DNA from: Pseudomonas viridiflava
GTDB taxonomy: Bacteria; Pseudomonadota; Gammaproteobacteria; Pseudomonadales; Pseudomonadaceae
Direction of reading: 5' to 3'
Length of the DNA stretch: 64,000 nt
NCBI RefSeq assembly: GCF_900590885.1
Contig: NZ_UUON01000022.1
Span: 186,001 to 250,000 of the forward strand
Shown here: positions 15,281 to 24,242 of the stretch, in pieces
Layout: each line of letters begins with the position of its first letter
How positions within the stretch are numbered: position 1 is the first letter of the stretch
The notes under the pieces: model-generated
Seen by the model: only the letters and a program-made list of their open reading frames with translations
Database searches by the model: none
What the model was told of the DNA's origin: nothing
Translations under genes and position numbers: made by a program

Positions 15281-17932
15281 ATGAGCGACTCCGGCCGCGC
15301 CGATGCCCTGTTAGCCGACCTGCCACGCAACGGCCGTGGCCGGCTCAAAGTCTTCCTCGGCGCCGCCCCAGGTGTGGGCAAAACCTACGCCATGCTCCAG
15401 GCCGCCCACACCCAGCTGCGCCAGGGCGTACGGCTGATCGCCGGCGTGGTCGAAACCCACGGCCGCGCCGAAACCGAAGCCTTGCTCGGCGGCCTGCCGC
15501 AGCAACCCTTAGTGCGCTGCGAATACCGCGGCGTGATGCTCGAAGAAATGGACCTCGACGGCCTGCTCGCCGCCAAGCCCCAGCTGGTGCTGGTCGACGA
15601 ACTGGCCCATAGCAATGCCCCCGGCAGTCGCCATGAAAAACGCTGGCAAGACATCCAGGAACTGCTCGCCGCCGGCATCAACGTGTTCACCACGGTCAAC
15701 GTCCAGCACCTGGAAAGCCTCAATGACCAAGTGCGTGGCATCACCGGTGTGCAGGTGCGTGAAACCCTGCCCGACTGGGTGCTGCAAGAGGCCGACGAAC
15801 TGCTGCTGATCGACCTGCCCTCGCGCGAACTGCTGGAGCGCCTGCGCGACGGCAAGGTGTATGTGCCCGAGCAGGCCCGCGCCGCCATCGATGCGTTTTT
15901 TACCCAGACCAACCTCATGGCCCTGCGTGAGCTGGCGATGCAAACCGCCGCCGCCCACGTCGATGACGACCTGGCCCAGGGCTATCGTCAACTCGGCCAG
16001 GCCGCGCCGGCGGTGCGCGGGCGCTTGCTGGTGGGCGTGGATGGCGATGCGCAAGCCGAACGTCTGGTGCGCCATGCCAGCCGCGTGGCCCAGCGTCGGC
16101 ATTTACCGTGGAGCCTGGTGCATATCGACAACGGCCGCGCGCGGGACGAGCAAGCGCGGCTGCGCCTGCAAAACGCCCAGCAACTGGCCGAGCGCCTGGG
16201 CGGGGAAGTGGTGCTGCTGCGCGCGGGGGAGGTGGCCAAGACCCTGATCCAGCACGCCGCCGAGCGCCGCGCCAGCCTGCTGCTGGTGGGGCAGTCGCGG
16301 ATGCGCTGGCGGCGTCGTCTATTCGGTGGAGGCCTGGCCGCGCGGTTGTTGCGCAACGCGCGGGGCTTGGAAATCAACGTGCTCGACAGCGACGACATCC
16401 CCGCGCCGCCACGCCTGCCGGATGTGCGTGGGTTGGTGTGGTTCGACTACGCCTTGGCGGTGGTCGCCACTGTGTTCGCCGCCGCCGTGGCCTGGGCGGT
16501 GTCCAGTGTTTTACCGTTGCCGAATATCTCGCTGGTGTTTCTCGCCGCGGTCTTGCTGGTGGCGGTGCGCAGCAGCCTCGGTCCGTCGTTGGTGTGCGCG
16601 GCGTTGTCGTTCATGACCTATGACTTTCTGTTTATCCCGCCGAATTTTTCCTTCGCCATCCAGCGCGAAGAAGATGTTTTGACCTTGCTGTTCTTCCTGC
16701 TGATGGCGGCGCTTACCGGCAACCTGGCGGCACGCCAGCGCCGGCAGCTGCAGGCGTTGCGCGACACCCAGGAAGAGACCAGCGAACTGCTCGACCTGTC
16801 GCGCAAGCTCACCGCTGCTACCGATCGCCAGGCGGTGATCAGTGCGGCGGCCCATCACTTGGAAGGCTGGAGCGACCTGGACCTGTGCCTGGTCAATCGC
16901 GACGGCCAGGGCGGCTGGAAGGTCGAAACCGGCGGCCCGCTGACCCTTACCGAAGCCGAACGCGCCGCCGCTGATTGGGCCTGGCAGCATGACCAACCAG
17001 CAGGCATGGGCACCGGCACCTTGCCGTTTGGCCGCTGGTGGTGGTGGCCACTGTCGGGTGAGGAGGGGCCGCTGGGCTTGCTCGGCGTAAGCGCCAAACC
17101 GGGCCGGGAATTGAGCGGCCAGCGCCGGCGCCTGCTGACCGCCTTGAGCCAGCCATTGGCCCAGGCCCTGGCGCGGGCACAGCTGGCGCAGGAGTTGGAA
17201 TCGGCGCGCCTGCACGGCGAAACCGAGCAATTGCGCAGCGCCTTGCTGGCCTCGGTGTCCCATGACCTGCGCACGCCCTTGACCTCCATGCGCGGCAGCA
17301 TCGACAGCCTGCTGGCGCTCGGTGAGGCCATCCCTCTGGAGGATCGCCGCGAGTTGCTCGAAGGCACCCGCGATGAAGCCGAGCGCCTCGACCGCTACAT
17401 CCAGAACCTGCTCGACATGACCCGCCTCGGCCATGGCGCCCTGAAGCTGGCGCGCGACTGGGTGTCGCCGGGGGATATCGTCGGCAGCGCGCTCGGGCGC
17501 TTGCGTGCGGTGCTGGCGCCGTTGCAGGTAAGCACCGACGTGCCGGCGCAGTTGCCGTTGCTGTATGTGCATGCGGCGTTGATCGAACAGGCGCTGGTCA
17601 ACGTGCTGGAAAACGCGGCGCGCTTTTCGCCGCCCCACGGCCGCTTACAACTGAGCGCTGGGGTGGTGGATAACCAGCTGTTTTTCGCCGTGGCCGACGA
17701 GGGCCCGGGAATTCCCGAGGATGAGCGCGCGAAGATTTTCGACATGTTCTACACCGCCGCACGCGGCGACCGGGGCGGGCAGGGCACGGGGCTGGGCCTG
17801 GCGATCTGCCAGGGCATGGTCGGCGCCCACGGTGGGCATATCAGTGTGGCGGATGGCATAGAAGGGCGCGGCACCTGCATCAGCCTGTTTCTGCCATTAC
17901 CCACGCAGCCTGGCCTGGAAGGTGAGGCGTGA
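15281..17932 (+). CDS. kdpD: KdpD, sensor histidine kinase
   Basis: 883-residue membrane sensor for potassium limitation. Order of domains: cytoplasmic KdpD domain with Walker A GAAPGVGKTYAM (about 27-38), a universal-stress-like domain (about 245-365), four clustered transmembrane helices of the DUF4118 type (about 385-485), a GAF-like region (about 510-630), the dimerisation/phosphoacceptor helix with SVSHDLRTPLTS (His near 661), and the HATPase domain with N-box NVLENAARFSPP and G-boxes DEGPGIPEDE and GQGTGLGLAICQGM. It phosphorylates KdpE; relatives have phosphatase activity too. AAGGA precedes the start; kdpE follows 37 bases downstream. Confidence 0.96.
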   Translation: MSDSGRADALLADLPRNGRGRLKVFLGAAPGVGKTYAMLQAAHTQLRQGVRLIAGVVETHGRAETEALLGGLPQQPLVRCEYRGVMLEEMDLDGLLAAKPQLVLVDELAHSNAPGSRHEKRWQDIQELLAAGINVFTTVNVQHLESLNDQVRGITGVQVRETLPDWVLQEADELLLIDLPSRELLERLRDGKVYVPEQARAAIDAFFTQTNLMALRELAMQTAAAHVDDDLAQGYRQLGQAAPAVRGRLLVGVDGDAQAERLVRHASRVAQRRHLPWSLVHIDNGRARDEQARLRLQNAQQLAERLGGEVVLLRAGEVAKTLIQHAAERRASLLLVGQSRMRWRRRLFGGGLAARLLRNARGLEINVLDSDDIPAPPRLPDVRGLVWFDYALAVVATVFAAAVAWAVSSVLPLPNISLVFLAAVLLVAVRSSLGPSLVCAALSFMTYDFLFIPPNFSFAIQREEDVLTLLFFLLMAALTGNLAARQRRQLQALRDTQEETSELLDLSRKLTAATDRQAVISAAAHHLEGWSDLDLCLVNRDGQGGWKVETGGPLTLTEAERAAADWAWQHDQPAGMGTGTLPFGRWWWWPLSGEEGPLGLLGVSAKPGRELSGQRRRLLTALSQPLAQALARAQLAQELESARLHGETEQLRSALLASVSHDLRTPLTSMRGSIDSLLALGEAIPLEDRRELLEGTRDEAERLDRYIQNLLDMTRLGHGALKLARDWVSPGDIVGSALGRLRAVLAPLQVSTDVPAQLPLLYVHAALIEQALVNVLENAARFSPPHGRLQLSAGVVDNQLFFAVADEGPGIPEDERAKIFDMFYTAARGDRGGQGTGLGLAICQGMVGAHGGHISVADGIEGRGTCISLFLPLPTQPGLEGEA

Positions 17933-17969
17933 GCTACCCTGTTTTTTCCACGGATCTTGATTGGACACC

Positions 17970-18659
17970 ATGAGCCAGACCGCGACGATTTTGGTCATTG
18001 ATGACGAGCCGCAGATCCGCAAATTCCTGCGCATCAGCCTGGCCTCCCAGGGCTACAAAGTGATCGAGGCCGGTACCGGCAACGAAGGCCTGGCCCAGGC
18101 CGCGTTGAGCAAGCCGGACTTGCTGGTGCTCGACCTTGGCCTGCCGGATATGGACGGCCAGCAAGTGCTGCGCGAGTTTCGCGAGTGGTCGATGGTGCCG
18201 GTGCTGGTGCTGTCGGTGCGCGCCAGCGAAGGGCAGAAGGTCGAGGCCCTCGATGGCGGCGCCAATGACTATGTGACCAAACCCTTCGGCATCCAGGAAT
18301 TCCTCGCCCGAGTGCGCGCCTTGCTGCGTCAGGCGCCGGCGGGCGAGGCCCAGGAAGCGGCCTTGCGGTTTGGGCCGTTGACCGTGGACCTGGCCTATCG
18401 GCGAGTGCTGCTGGATGGCCTCGAAGTGGCGCTGACCCGCAAGGAGTACGCGGTGCTGGCGCAATTGGCGCGGCATCCGGGGCGGGTGATTACCCAGCAA
18501 CAATTGCTCAAGGACATTTGGGGCCCGACCCATACCGAGGACAGCCACTATCTGCGCATCGTGGTGGGGCACCTGCGGCAGAAGCTGGCGGATGACCCGA
18601 CGCAGCCGCGGTTTATCGTGACGGAGGCGGGGGTGGGGTATCGGTTGTTGAGTGTCTGA
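17970..18659 (+). CDS. kdpE: KdpE, OmpR-family response regulator
   Basis: 229 residues from the ATG at 17970 (an in-frame TTG at 17961 gives a poorer start). Receiver domain residues 1-118 with the acidic pair at D11/D12 and phosphoacceptor D55 in LLVLDLGLPD, conserved KPF near 105; C-terminal OmpR/PhoB winged helix (about 130-228). It activates kdpFABC under potassium limitation. Its likely target is the triple CTTTACGCC array upstream of kdpF. The gene ends 19 bases before a REPIN and is convergent with the patatin gene. Confidence 0.96.
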   Translation: MSQTATILVIDDEPQIRKFLRISLASQGYKVIEAGTGNEGLAQAALSKPDLLVLDLGLPDMDGQQVLREFREWSMVPVLVLSVRASEGQKVEALDGGANDYVTKPFGIQEFLARVRALLRQAPAGEAQEAALRFGPLTVDLAYRRVLLDGLEVALTRKEYAVLAQLARHPGRVITQQQLLKDIWGPTHTEDSHYLRIVVGHLRQKLADDPTQPRFIVTEAGVGYRLLSV

Positions 18660-18678
18660 GATTGTTGGCGCCTGTGCC

Positions 18679-18761
18679 GGCCTCATCGGGGGCAAGCTCC
18701 CTCCTATACTTGAATGTGTTCACAGATCAAATGTGGGAGGGGGCTTGCCCCCGATGAGGCC
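18679..18761. repeat. REPIN 3, between kdpE and the patatin gene
   Basis: Inverted REP pair; the left arm is degenerate (GGCAAGCTCCCTCCTATAC) while the right is canonical. The spacer begins CTTGAATGTGTTCACA, the same spacer family as the two REPINs around 56.3 and 58.6 kb and unlike REPINs 1 and 2. It fills the space between two convergent genes. Confidence 0.9.
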
Positions 18762-18780
18762 TTCAGCAACACCACACCTC

Positions 18781-19818
18781 TCAGGACTGCTCACTCTCAT
18801 ACCGATCCAACGTATCACTGGCAATTTCCCTACCCAGCGCAATCAACTCCGGCGCCTTGTAAAACTCGAAAAACCGGCACACCCGCTTCGGCACGTTGAT
18901 CAGGATGTCCGGCGGGTAACCCGCAATCTTGTACTGCGCCAGCGACGTCTGCATCACCTCGAAACTCTGGTTGATCAAATCCAGCAATGACGCCGGGCCG
19001 ACGTTATCGATGATGAACGACCCGGTGGCCGACTTCGGCGCCCCGGCCTTTTCCGGCGCGGCGGCGGGTTGCTGGGATTCGGGCTCGGCAGAGTCCAGCC
19101 ACGGGTTGATCTCCGCCGACTGTGCCTCCAGGGCTTCCTGCTCGAGCTTCATCAGTTGTTCGGCCTGCTTGCGACGAAACGGCAAATGCGACCCCAGTGA
19201 TTTCGCCAGGTTGTTGAAGCGACTCTTGAACGCCGGCGGGCGCTGGATCACCGGCAAGTGGTAGTGCTTCTGGTTGGTGGCGTTGAGGTTCACCGCAATG
19301 ATCAAATCGCAATGGCTCGACACCACCGGTACGATCGGCAGCGGGTTGAGCAGGCCGCCGTCCACCAGCATGCGGTTGCCTTGCATCACCGGGGTAAACA
19401 GGCTGGGGATCGCCGCCGAGGCGCGCATGGCCTGGTGCAGGCAACCTTCCTGGAACCAGATTTCCTGCTGGTTGGTCAGGTCGGTGGCGACGGCGGTGTA
19501 GGGGATGCGCAGCTCTTCGATATTGATCTCGCCGACGATCTTACGGATTTGCCCGAAGACCTTCTCGCCGCGAATTGCGCCGAGGCGAAAGCTCACGTCG
19601 ACCAGACGCAGCACGTCGAGGTAGTCCAGGCTTTCAATCCAGTTGCGGTACTCGTCCAGCTTGCCGGCGGCGTAGATCCCGCCCACCACCGCGCCCATGG
19701 AGCAGCCGGCGATGCAGGCGATGTCATAGCCGCGCCGTTCGATTTCCTCGATCACGCCAATATGGGCGTAGCCCCGGGCCCCGCCAGAGCCCAGCACCAA
19801 GGCAACACGCTTTTTCAT
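18781..19818 (-). CDS. Patatin-like phospholipase (RssA-type)
   Basis: 345 residues from the ATG ending at 19818, with GGAGG 9 bases upstream (a TTG two codons earlier is less likely). Patatin fold serine lipase: oxyanion loop GSGGARG (residues 10-16), nucleophile elbow GCSMG (about 38-42), and catalytic Asp in VDGGLLNPLPI (about 171-181). Such enzymes hydrolyse acyl esters of phospholipids in the cytoplasm or at the inner membrane. Residues about 220-275 form an Ala/Glu/Pro-rich linker before a conserved C-terminal region (SFIIDNVGPASLLDLINQSFEVMQ), a length typical of Pseudomonas homologues. Convergent with kdpE. Confidence 0.9.
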   Translation of the reverse strand: MKKRVALVLGSGGARGYAHIGVIEEIERRGYDIACIAGCSMGAVVGGIYAAGKLDEYRNWIESLDYLDVLRLVDVSFRLGAIRGEKVFGQIRKIVGEINIEELRIPYTAVATDLTNQQEIWFQEGCLHQAMRASAAIPSLFTPVMQGNRMLVDGGLLNPLPIVPVVSSHCDLIIAVNLNATNQKHYHLPVIQRPPAFKSRFNNLAKSLGSHLPFRRKQAEQLMKLEQEALEAQSAEINPWLDSAEPESQQPAAAPEKAGAPKSATGSFIIDNVGPASLLDLINQSFEVMQTSLAQYKIAGYPPDILINVPKRVCRFFEFYKAPELIALGREIASDTLDRYESEQS

Positions 19819-20034
19819 GGACAATGTCCTCCCCTAGACAGGTACCCACAATGCACCCTTTGAGGGGGCGGCTTCAATCTTCGCGGGCCCTGCAATATTT
19901 TTCCAGAATAGCCACGGGGCTCGGGTATGCTCTGGCAATCGGCGGGTTTGATTTCAGGCTGACTGAAAAGGCACTTTTCCTTGTAGGCAACGTCTACACC
20001 GTACGACTGTTTTTCTTAATTTGAGGTGTCATCG

Positions 20035-20313
20035 ATGAAAGCCTGGATGTGTGTGCCTGTGATTGTGTTGGCCCTGGCCGGTTGCGCCGGTAAAACTGCT
20101 TACCGTGACAGCTGCGGCACGCAACTGGATGCGGCGTGGCACGAACTGGACCTGGCCAAGGCTGAAGGCTTTGCCGGTACCGTCAGCTACTCCAAGGCTT
20201 TGTCGCTGTTGACCGGCGCCAAGACCCAGCAACAATTCGAGGCCTTTGAAGGTTGCTCCAACAAGGCCGAGAAGGCACGGTTCTACATTCGTGAGTCGCG
20301 CGCCGGGCGTTGA
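20035..20313 (+). CDS. Small lipoprotein, unknown function
   Basis: 92 residues from the ATG at 20035 (TGAGGTG 6 bases upstream; GTG at 20026 lies within that site). Type II signal peptide with lipobox LALAGC, Cys about residue 18, so the protein is probably lipid-anchored in the envelope. The mature part is helical and charged, with two further Cys residues (DSCGTQ, EGCSNK) that could form a disulfide. It is followed 43 bases later by the CHAD gene in the same orientation. I recognise the pattern as a conserved Pseudomonas hypothetical but know of no function. Confidence 0.8.
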   Translation: MKAWMCVPVIVLALAGCAGKTAYRDSCGTQLDAAWHELDLAKAEGFAGTVSYSKALSLLTGAKTQQQFEAFEGCSNKAEKARFYIRESRAGR

Positions 20314-20356
20314 TCGGTAGCGGCAACAGGATTTTTCATCGGAAAGTGAGGGCGGC

Positions 20357-21118
20357 ATGTCAGCTTTGGTCGATCGGTTAGTCGCTCAGGTCATTGGCCT
20401 GGAAGTTGGGTTACTGAGCTGCCAGGCTCGCCTCGCCGCTGTTACCGATGATGAAGCCCTGCACGACCTGCGCACCACGGTGCGGCGCCTGCGCAGTTTG
20501 TTGCGCCCTTTGCGCGGGCTGCCGGGTGTGGAGCAGCTTGAATTGGCCGCCAGCGCGGTCGGCCAATTGACTACGCCGCTGCGCGACCGCGAGGTGCTGG
20601 CGGCGTATTTGCACCAGCACGGCCATCACCAAGCTGCAGATCGGCGTTTGCGCCTGCAACCCGAAGCCTATCGCCACGTGGCGCAAAGCCCGGAGTTGGC
20701 TCAGTTGTTGTTGATCCTAGATGCTTTCCCGCGTTTTATCCGCGCCGCCCACCATCAGAAATTGCTCAAGGGCCTGCGTTCGCGCATCGAGAAGCGCCTG
20801 GCCAAGCAATGGCACAATCTTGACGCTGCACTCAAGGATCCGGGCCATGACCGCCATCGCCTGCGGTTGTTGATCAAGCGCGTGCGCTACGCTGCCGAAG
20901 CCTATCCCGAGTTGGACAAACTGCCCGCCAATGCCATGTCTCGTCTGAAAAAAGCCCAGGCCGCCCTGGGGGATTGGCACGACTGCTGGCAGTGGCTGGC
21001 CCAAGCCGAGCACCAGGCTGATCTGCAGCCGTGTGTTGCGGTTTGGCACCGCACCATGGCCAAGGCCGAAGGGCAGGCGGACCGGGTGCTGGATAAACTC
21101 AGCGCGGATTGTTTCTGA
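20357..21118 (+). CDS. CHAD domain protein
   Basis: 253-residue CHAD (conserved histidine alpha-helical domain) protein. The family hallmark His and basic residues are visible: ALHDLRTTVRRLRSLLRPLRG (about residues 34-54), REVLAAYLHQHGHH, and HRLRLLIKRVRYAAEAYPEL (about 170-189). CHAD helices form a positively charged pore that binds inorganic polyphosphate. No CYTH triphosphatase domain is fused or adjacent. Short GAGGG before the ATG. Likely in one unit with the preceding lipoprotein gene. Confidence 0.88.
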   Translation: MSALVDRLVAQVIGLEVGLLSCQARLAAVTDDEALHDLRTTVRRLRSLLRPLRGLPGVEQLELAASAVGQLTTPLRDREVLAAYLHQHGHHQAADRRLRLQPEAYRHVAQSPELAQLLLILDAFPRFIRAAHHQKLLKGLRSRIEKRLAKQWHNLDAALKDPGHDRHRLRLLIKRVRYAAEAYPELDKLPANAMSRLKKAQAALGDWHDCWQWLAQAEHQADLQPCVAVWHRTMAKAEGQADRVLDKLSADCF

Positions 21119-21208
21119 ATCGGTCCGGTTTTTGGCCGGAATAAGCGCTGTACCTTGCTGGCACGATGGTTAAGATCCCCCATCTGTTTCTTTTGATGTG
21201 AGGTCGCC

Positions 21209-22006
21209 ATGCGCTTTAGTGATTTGCTCGACACCGCCCGTAGCAACCCGTTGGATGTCACCATCCCCGCTGAATGGGCCCAGGGGCGCGCCAGTTTTGG
21301 TGGCCTGGTGGCCGCGCTGGAGTACGAAGCGCTGCGCGCTCAGGTGCCGGCAGATCGCCCATTGCGTTCGCTGGCGATCACCTTCGTTGGCCCGGTTGCG
21401 CCCGATGTGCCAGCCAGTTATCAAGTCGAAGTGTTGCGCGAAGGCAAGGCCGTGAGCCAGTTGCTGGGCCGTGTGGTGCAGAACGGTGAAGTGGCGACGT
21501 TGGTCCAGGCCAGTTTCGGCGGCTCCCGGGAGTCGGAAATTGACGTGGCCAGTGAGCCGCCACCGGTGTTCAAACACTGGGATGAATGCCAGGAGCTGCC
21601 TTATATCAAAGGCGTCACGCCCGAGTTCATGCGCCATCTGGCGATGCGCTGGAGTGTCGGCGGCCTGCCGTTTACCGGCAATAAATCCCGCGAGATGGGC
21701 GGCTGGGTGCGCTTGCGTGGGGATGTGAAAGAAGAGCCGCTGACCGAAGCGCACATTCTTGCATTAGTCGACGCCTGGCCCCCAGCCATACTGCCTCACC
21801 TGAAAAAGCCTGCGCCGGGCAGCACCCTGACCTGGACCATCGAGTTCATCCAGCCGCTGCAAAACCTCACGACGCTGGACTGGTGCCAGTACCAAGTCAC
21901 CATCGAACACGCCCGCGACGGCTACGGCCATGCTGCGGCTGCGTTGTGGAGCCCGACGGGCGAACTGATCGCGCTCAGCCGCCAGACCGTGGTGGTGTTC
22001 GCCTGA
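21209..22006 (+). CDS. Acyl-CoA thioesterase, double hotdog fold
   Basis: 265-residue thioesterase-superfamily protein related to TesB. Two hotdog repeats are expected: residues about 15-110 (GRASFGGLVAALEYEALRAQV, then LRSLAITFVGPVAPD) and about 150-262 (RWSVGGLPFTG ... STLTWTIEFIQPLQ ... DGYGHAAAALWSPTGELIALSRQTVVVF). The final LIALSRQ motif is the standard thioesterase ending. It would hydrolyse acyl-CoA esters in the cytoplasm; chain length cannot be read. GAGGT precedes the ATG. It is convergent with the small membrane protein gene, 3 bases apart. Confidence 0.85.
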   Translation: MRFSDLLDTARSNPLDVTIPAEWAQGRASFGGLVAALEYEALRAQVPADRPLRSLAITFVGPVAPDVPASYQVEVLREGKAVSQLLGRVVQNGEVATLVQASFGGSRESEIDVASEPPPVFKHWDECQELPYIKGVTPEFMRHLAMRWSVGGLPFTGNKSREMGGWVRLRGDVKEEPLTEAHILALVDAWPPAILPHLKKPAPGSTLTWTIEFIQPLQNLTTLDWCQYQVTIEHARDGYGHAAAALWSPTGELIALSRQTVVVFA

Positions 22007-22009
22007 CTT

Positions 22010-22261
22010 TCAGAAACGCTTGCTGGCTTGAGCTTCCAGCTTATGGCCGTGGCGTTGCAGCGCCACGCCTGCCAGCACACCAATCACACCGACGGCAAAA
22101 CTTGCCAGGCTCACGCTGAACACACCGGACGCCATCAGCAGAAACCCGATGATCAACAGCGGCACGGCAATCAATTGCAGCCCTGCATTAGTCGGGTTCC
22201 GGTGGTTTTGTGGTTGATTGCGCCATTGCCAGGCGGGGAGATTGGGATGACGTTTGCCCAT
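22010..22261 (-). CDS. Small two-span membrane protein
   Basis: 83 residues from the ATG ending at 22261 (GAGGA 8 bases upstream); the frame extends to 22375 but without a start signal. A basic N-terminus (MGKRHPNLPAWQWRNQPQNHRNP) is followed by two hydrophobic helices (about 28-48 and 50-68) and a basic tail. It looks like a conserved Pseudomonas inner-membrane protein of unknown role. It marks the left border of the accessory island that follows. Confidence 0.7.
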   Translation of the reverse strand: MGKRHPNLPAWQWRNQPQNHRNPTNAGLQLIAVPLLIIGFLLMASGVFSVSLASFAVGVIGVLAGVALQRHGHKLEAQASKRF

Positions 22262-22383
22262 GATGGTGAATCCTCTGTCCGTTGAAACGATATGGGCAGA
22301 GTTTAGGTGGGGGCGGGTGGAAGGGGCGAATTGGGGTTGGCTATGGGGTTCATAGTTACGGGGCCGAAATCGCACCCTTATTT

Positions 22384-22810
22384 TTATAAATCAATGTCCG
22401 ACCAAGTGTAGTCTCCAGGCTCAGGGCAATTCATATATACCGAGGGCCCAGCGAGAGACAACCACGTCGCTCTAAATTCGACAGAGGCGCTCTTTGATTT
22501 TGCGGTGAAGGTGAAAATGCCGTTTTCTTGCTTTATTGTCACAATAAAAACCTCTCGGCTAGGAAGGTTCGCTATTTTTAAGTCACTCATTTCTGAACAG
22601 CTCAGTCCTATCCTACATGTGTTGTACCCTTGGTCTTTCCATTTTTCGGGTAAACGATCAGGAAACTCTGGTATGTCAAAGCCAATGCCGAAAGAGTATT
22701 GATCGTTTTCTATATTTAATGAGTGGATATAAGCCTTTTTTATTTCAATTGCCCGGCTGAATACTTTGTTGAAAAAATACGGATCCGTCGAGTTCGTTCC
22801 AGTACTTCAT
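22384..22810 (-). pseudogene. Imm50-like immunity gene with a +1 frameshift
   Basis: Reading leftward from the ATG ending at 22810 (AAGG 7 bases upstream) gives MKYWNELDGSVFF, then stops after 21 codons. At a run of six T (22772-22777 on the plus strand as A) one base too many shifts the frame; removing one T joins it to an open frame that continues NKVFSRAIEIKKAYIHSLN ... SDIDL to 22384, about 141 residues in all. The WNELDG start, the FDIPEFPDRLPEKW segment and the LAGPSVYMN segment match my memory of Imm50 immunity proteins. The ATG overlaps the stop of the upstream toxin-tail frame (ATGA), the classic toxin/immunity arrangement. The shift could be a real mutation or a homopolymer sequencing error. 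Confidence 0.72.
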
Positions 22811-22926
22811 TTTTTAGCCTTGAATAAGTAATGATCTTTTGTCCCCGGAATACTGCCGGTTCGCGGTGTGTCAATTGGGCGTAGATTAAAGTGCGCGCCT
22901 TGATCACCTTCTCCGTTTCGAGCCCC

Positions 22927-22934
22927 AAATTTAT
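22927..22934. repeat. Target site duplication, left copy
   Basis: AAATTTAT, directly outside the left terminal repeat of the ISL3 element; identical to 24243-24250. 8 bp is the duplication length usual for ISL3. Confidence 0.95.
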
Positions 22935-22940
22935 GGTTCT

Positions 22941-24146
22941 TCACGGATTACCGGGAAAGACGCTCTTGATCTTCATGAAAAAGAATTCGCTATCCCGGTA
23001 ACCGTACGCCATCCGCTTGATCACCTTTATTCGATTGTTTATTCCTTCCAGTTGGCCCGTATGCATCGGCCAGCGAACCCGGCTCACGATGCCCCGCCAG
23101 TAAATCTTTAGCCGTTTGGCGAACTGGATCAGAGCAGGTATTTCGCTTTCATGTGCGTGGCGCAGCCATTGCTTCCAGGCTGATCTCCAGTCCCAAGCGG
23201 TGCTCGGCGTCCAGAGCGTTTTGAGTTCAGCCTTCATCAAATAGACCGTCATCAGCGATTGATTGGCCGCCAACAGGTCCTGTAAATGGACCTGTTGCTC
23301 CGGCGTTTTCAGGTTCTGCGGATTGCGCAGTAACAGCCATCGCGCTTGCTTGATAACCTTGCGAGCCGGCCTGTCATGACGTAGCCGATTGGCTTCGTCA
23401 ACGCGAACCCGATCGATCACTTCTCGGCCATATTTGGCCACGACATGGAAGAGGTCATAGACCACTCGTGCTTTTGGGCAGTGCTGACGAACCTCCAGGT
23501 CAAACGCGGTGTTCATGTCCATTGCCACCGCTTCGATTCGGGCGCAACCCTCAGGCCCCAGCTCCTCGAAAAATGGCCTGACCGCCGCCCGGCTGCGGCC
23601 TTCGCCGATCCACAGCACCCGTCGCGTATCCGCATCCAGGACAACGCTGGCATAACGATGACCTTTGAACAACGCAAACTCATCCATCACCAAACGTCGC
23701 GGTTGCGCCTTAGGCAGCGCGCTCAACGTCGTTTGCAAGGCTCGACGCTCCAGCAACCTAACAGTGTCCCAATGCAGGCCGAGCATCTGAGCCACGTGCA
23801 GGGTTGGAAGGCGTTCGCAGGCCTGAATGACCGTCTCGGCCAAGCGGCGCGTCATGCGAGCGTAGCGGTCTAGCCAACTGACAGCCTCCATGCGTTTGCC
23901 ACAGTCACGACAGCCAACCCGCCTGAGCAAAACACTGAGGCGCACCGCACGACCGAGTATGGGCAAATCACGAATCACTCGCTCGCAATACTCATGAGTG
24001 GTTGAACAGGGTTTCTGGCAGCCGCCGCAAGAAGGGAATCGGGTGGCGTGGGGAATCAGATCGATCTGGAGGGCGTCACCATCAGGCTTGATGTTAACGA
24101 CAGAAAAGCCCTCCCAAAAGGGAAGGAAAGTATTAATATCGCGCAT
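22941..24146 (-). CDS. ISL3-family transposase
   Basis: 401 residues. N-terminal zinc-binding region (FPSCGGCQKPC near residue 38-48 and VGCRDCGKRM near 77-86), a helix-turn-helix region, then the DDE catalytic domain with LVMDEFALFKGHRYASVVLDADTRRVLW (about 151-178; first Asp of the triad), AVAMDMNTAFD (about 207-217; second Asp), and the C-terminal Glu in HTGQLEGINNRIKVIKRMAYGYRD (about 366-389). The stop codon lies inside the left terminal repeat. Full length with no stops, so probably active. The ribosome binding site is weak. Confidence 0.95.
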   Translation of the reverse strand: MRDINTFLPFWEGFSVVNIKPDGDALQIDLIPHATRFPSCGGCQKPCSTTHEYCERVIRDLPILGRAVRLSVLLRRVGCRDCGKRMEAVSWLDRYARMTRRLAETVIQACERLPTLHVAQMLGLHWDTVRLLERRALQTTLSALPKAQPRRLVMDEFALFKGHRYASVVLDADTRRVLWIGEGRSRAAVRPFFEELGPEGCARIEAVAMDMNTAFDLEVRQHCPKARVVYDLFHVVAKYGREVIDRVRVDEANRLRHDRPARKVIKQARWLLLRNPQNLKTPEQQVHLQDLLAANQSLMTVYLMKAELKTLWTPSTAWDWRSAWKQWLRHAHESEIPALIQFAKRLKIYWRGIVSRVRWPMHTGQLEGINNRIKVIKRMAYGYRDSEFFFMKIKSVFPGNP

Positions 24147-24209
24147 AAGAACGCCGGTTTGTTAGATGTGTTTGCTCGCACGAACATCATCAATCAAATC
24201 GGCGTTCTT
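24147..24209. repeat. Inverted repeat in the leader of the transposase gene
   Basis: AAGAACGCCG (24147-24156) and CGGCGTTCTT (24200-24209) are perfect 10-bp inverted arms, directly upstream of the transposase ATG on the minus strand. The mRNA hairpin would sit just before the start codon and could limit translation. Confidence 0.5.
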
Positions 24210-24242
24210 GTTTGTGTGTTTCCCGGGATTCCGTGAAGAACC

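Larger units (their letters stand above)
22935..24242. mobile_element. ISL3-family insertion sequence, 1308 bp, intact
   Basis: Bounded by 24-bp imperfect terminal inverted repeats (22935-22958 and 24219-24242, 22 of 24 matching, outer sequence GGTTCTTCACGGA) and flanked by an 8-bp direct repeat AAATTTAT on both sides. It carries one transposase gene on the minus strand. Complete ends and a perfect duplication indicate a recent, unrearranged insertion. It interrupted the toxin-tail frame. Confidence 0.96.

Noticed and set aside
22740..22928. 62-codon minus-strand frame from a TTG (GLETEKVIKARTL...)
   Set aside because: Overlaps both the toxin tail and the immunity gene in the third frame, has no ribosome binding site, and its neighbours explain the sequence better.
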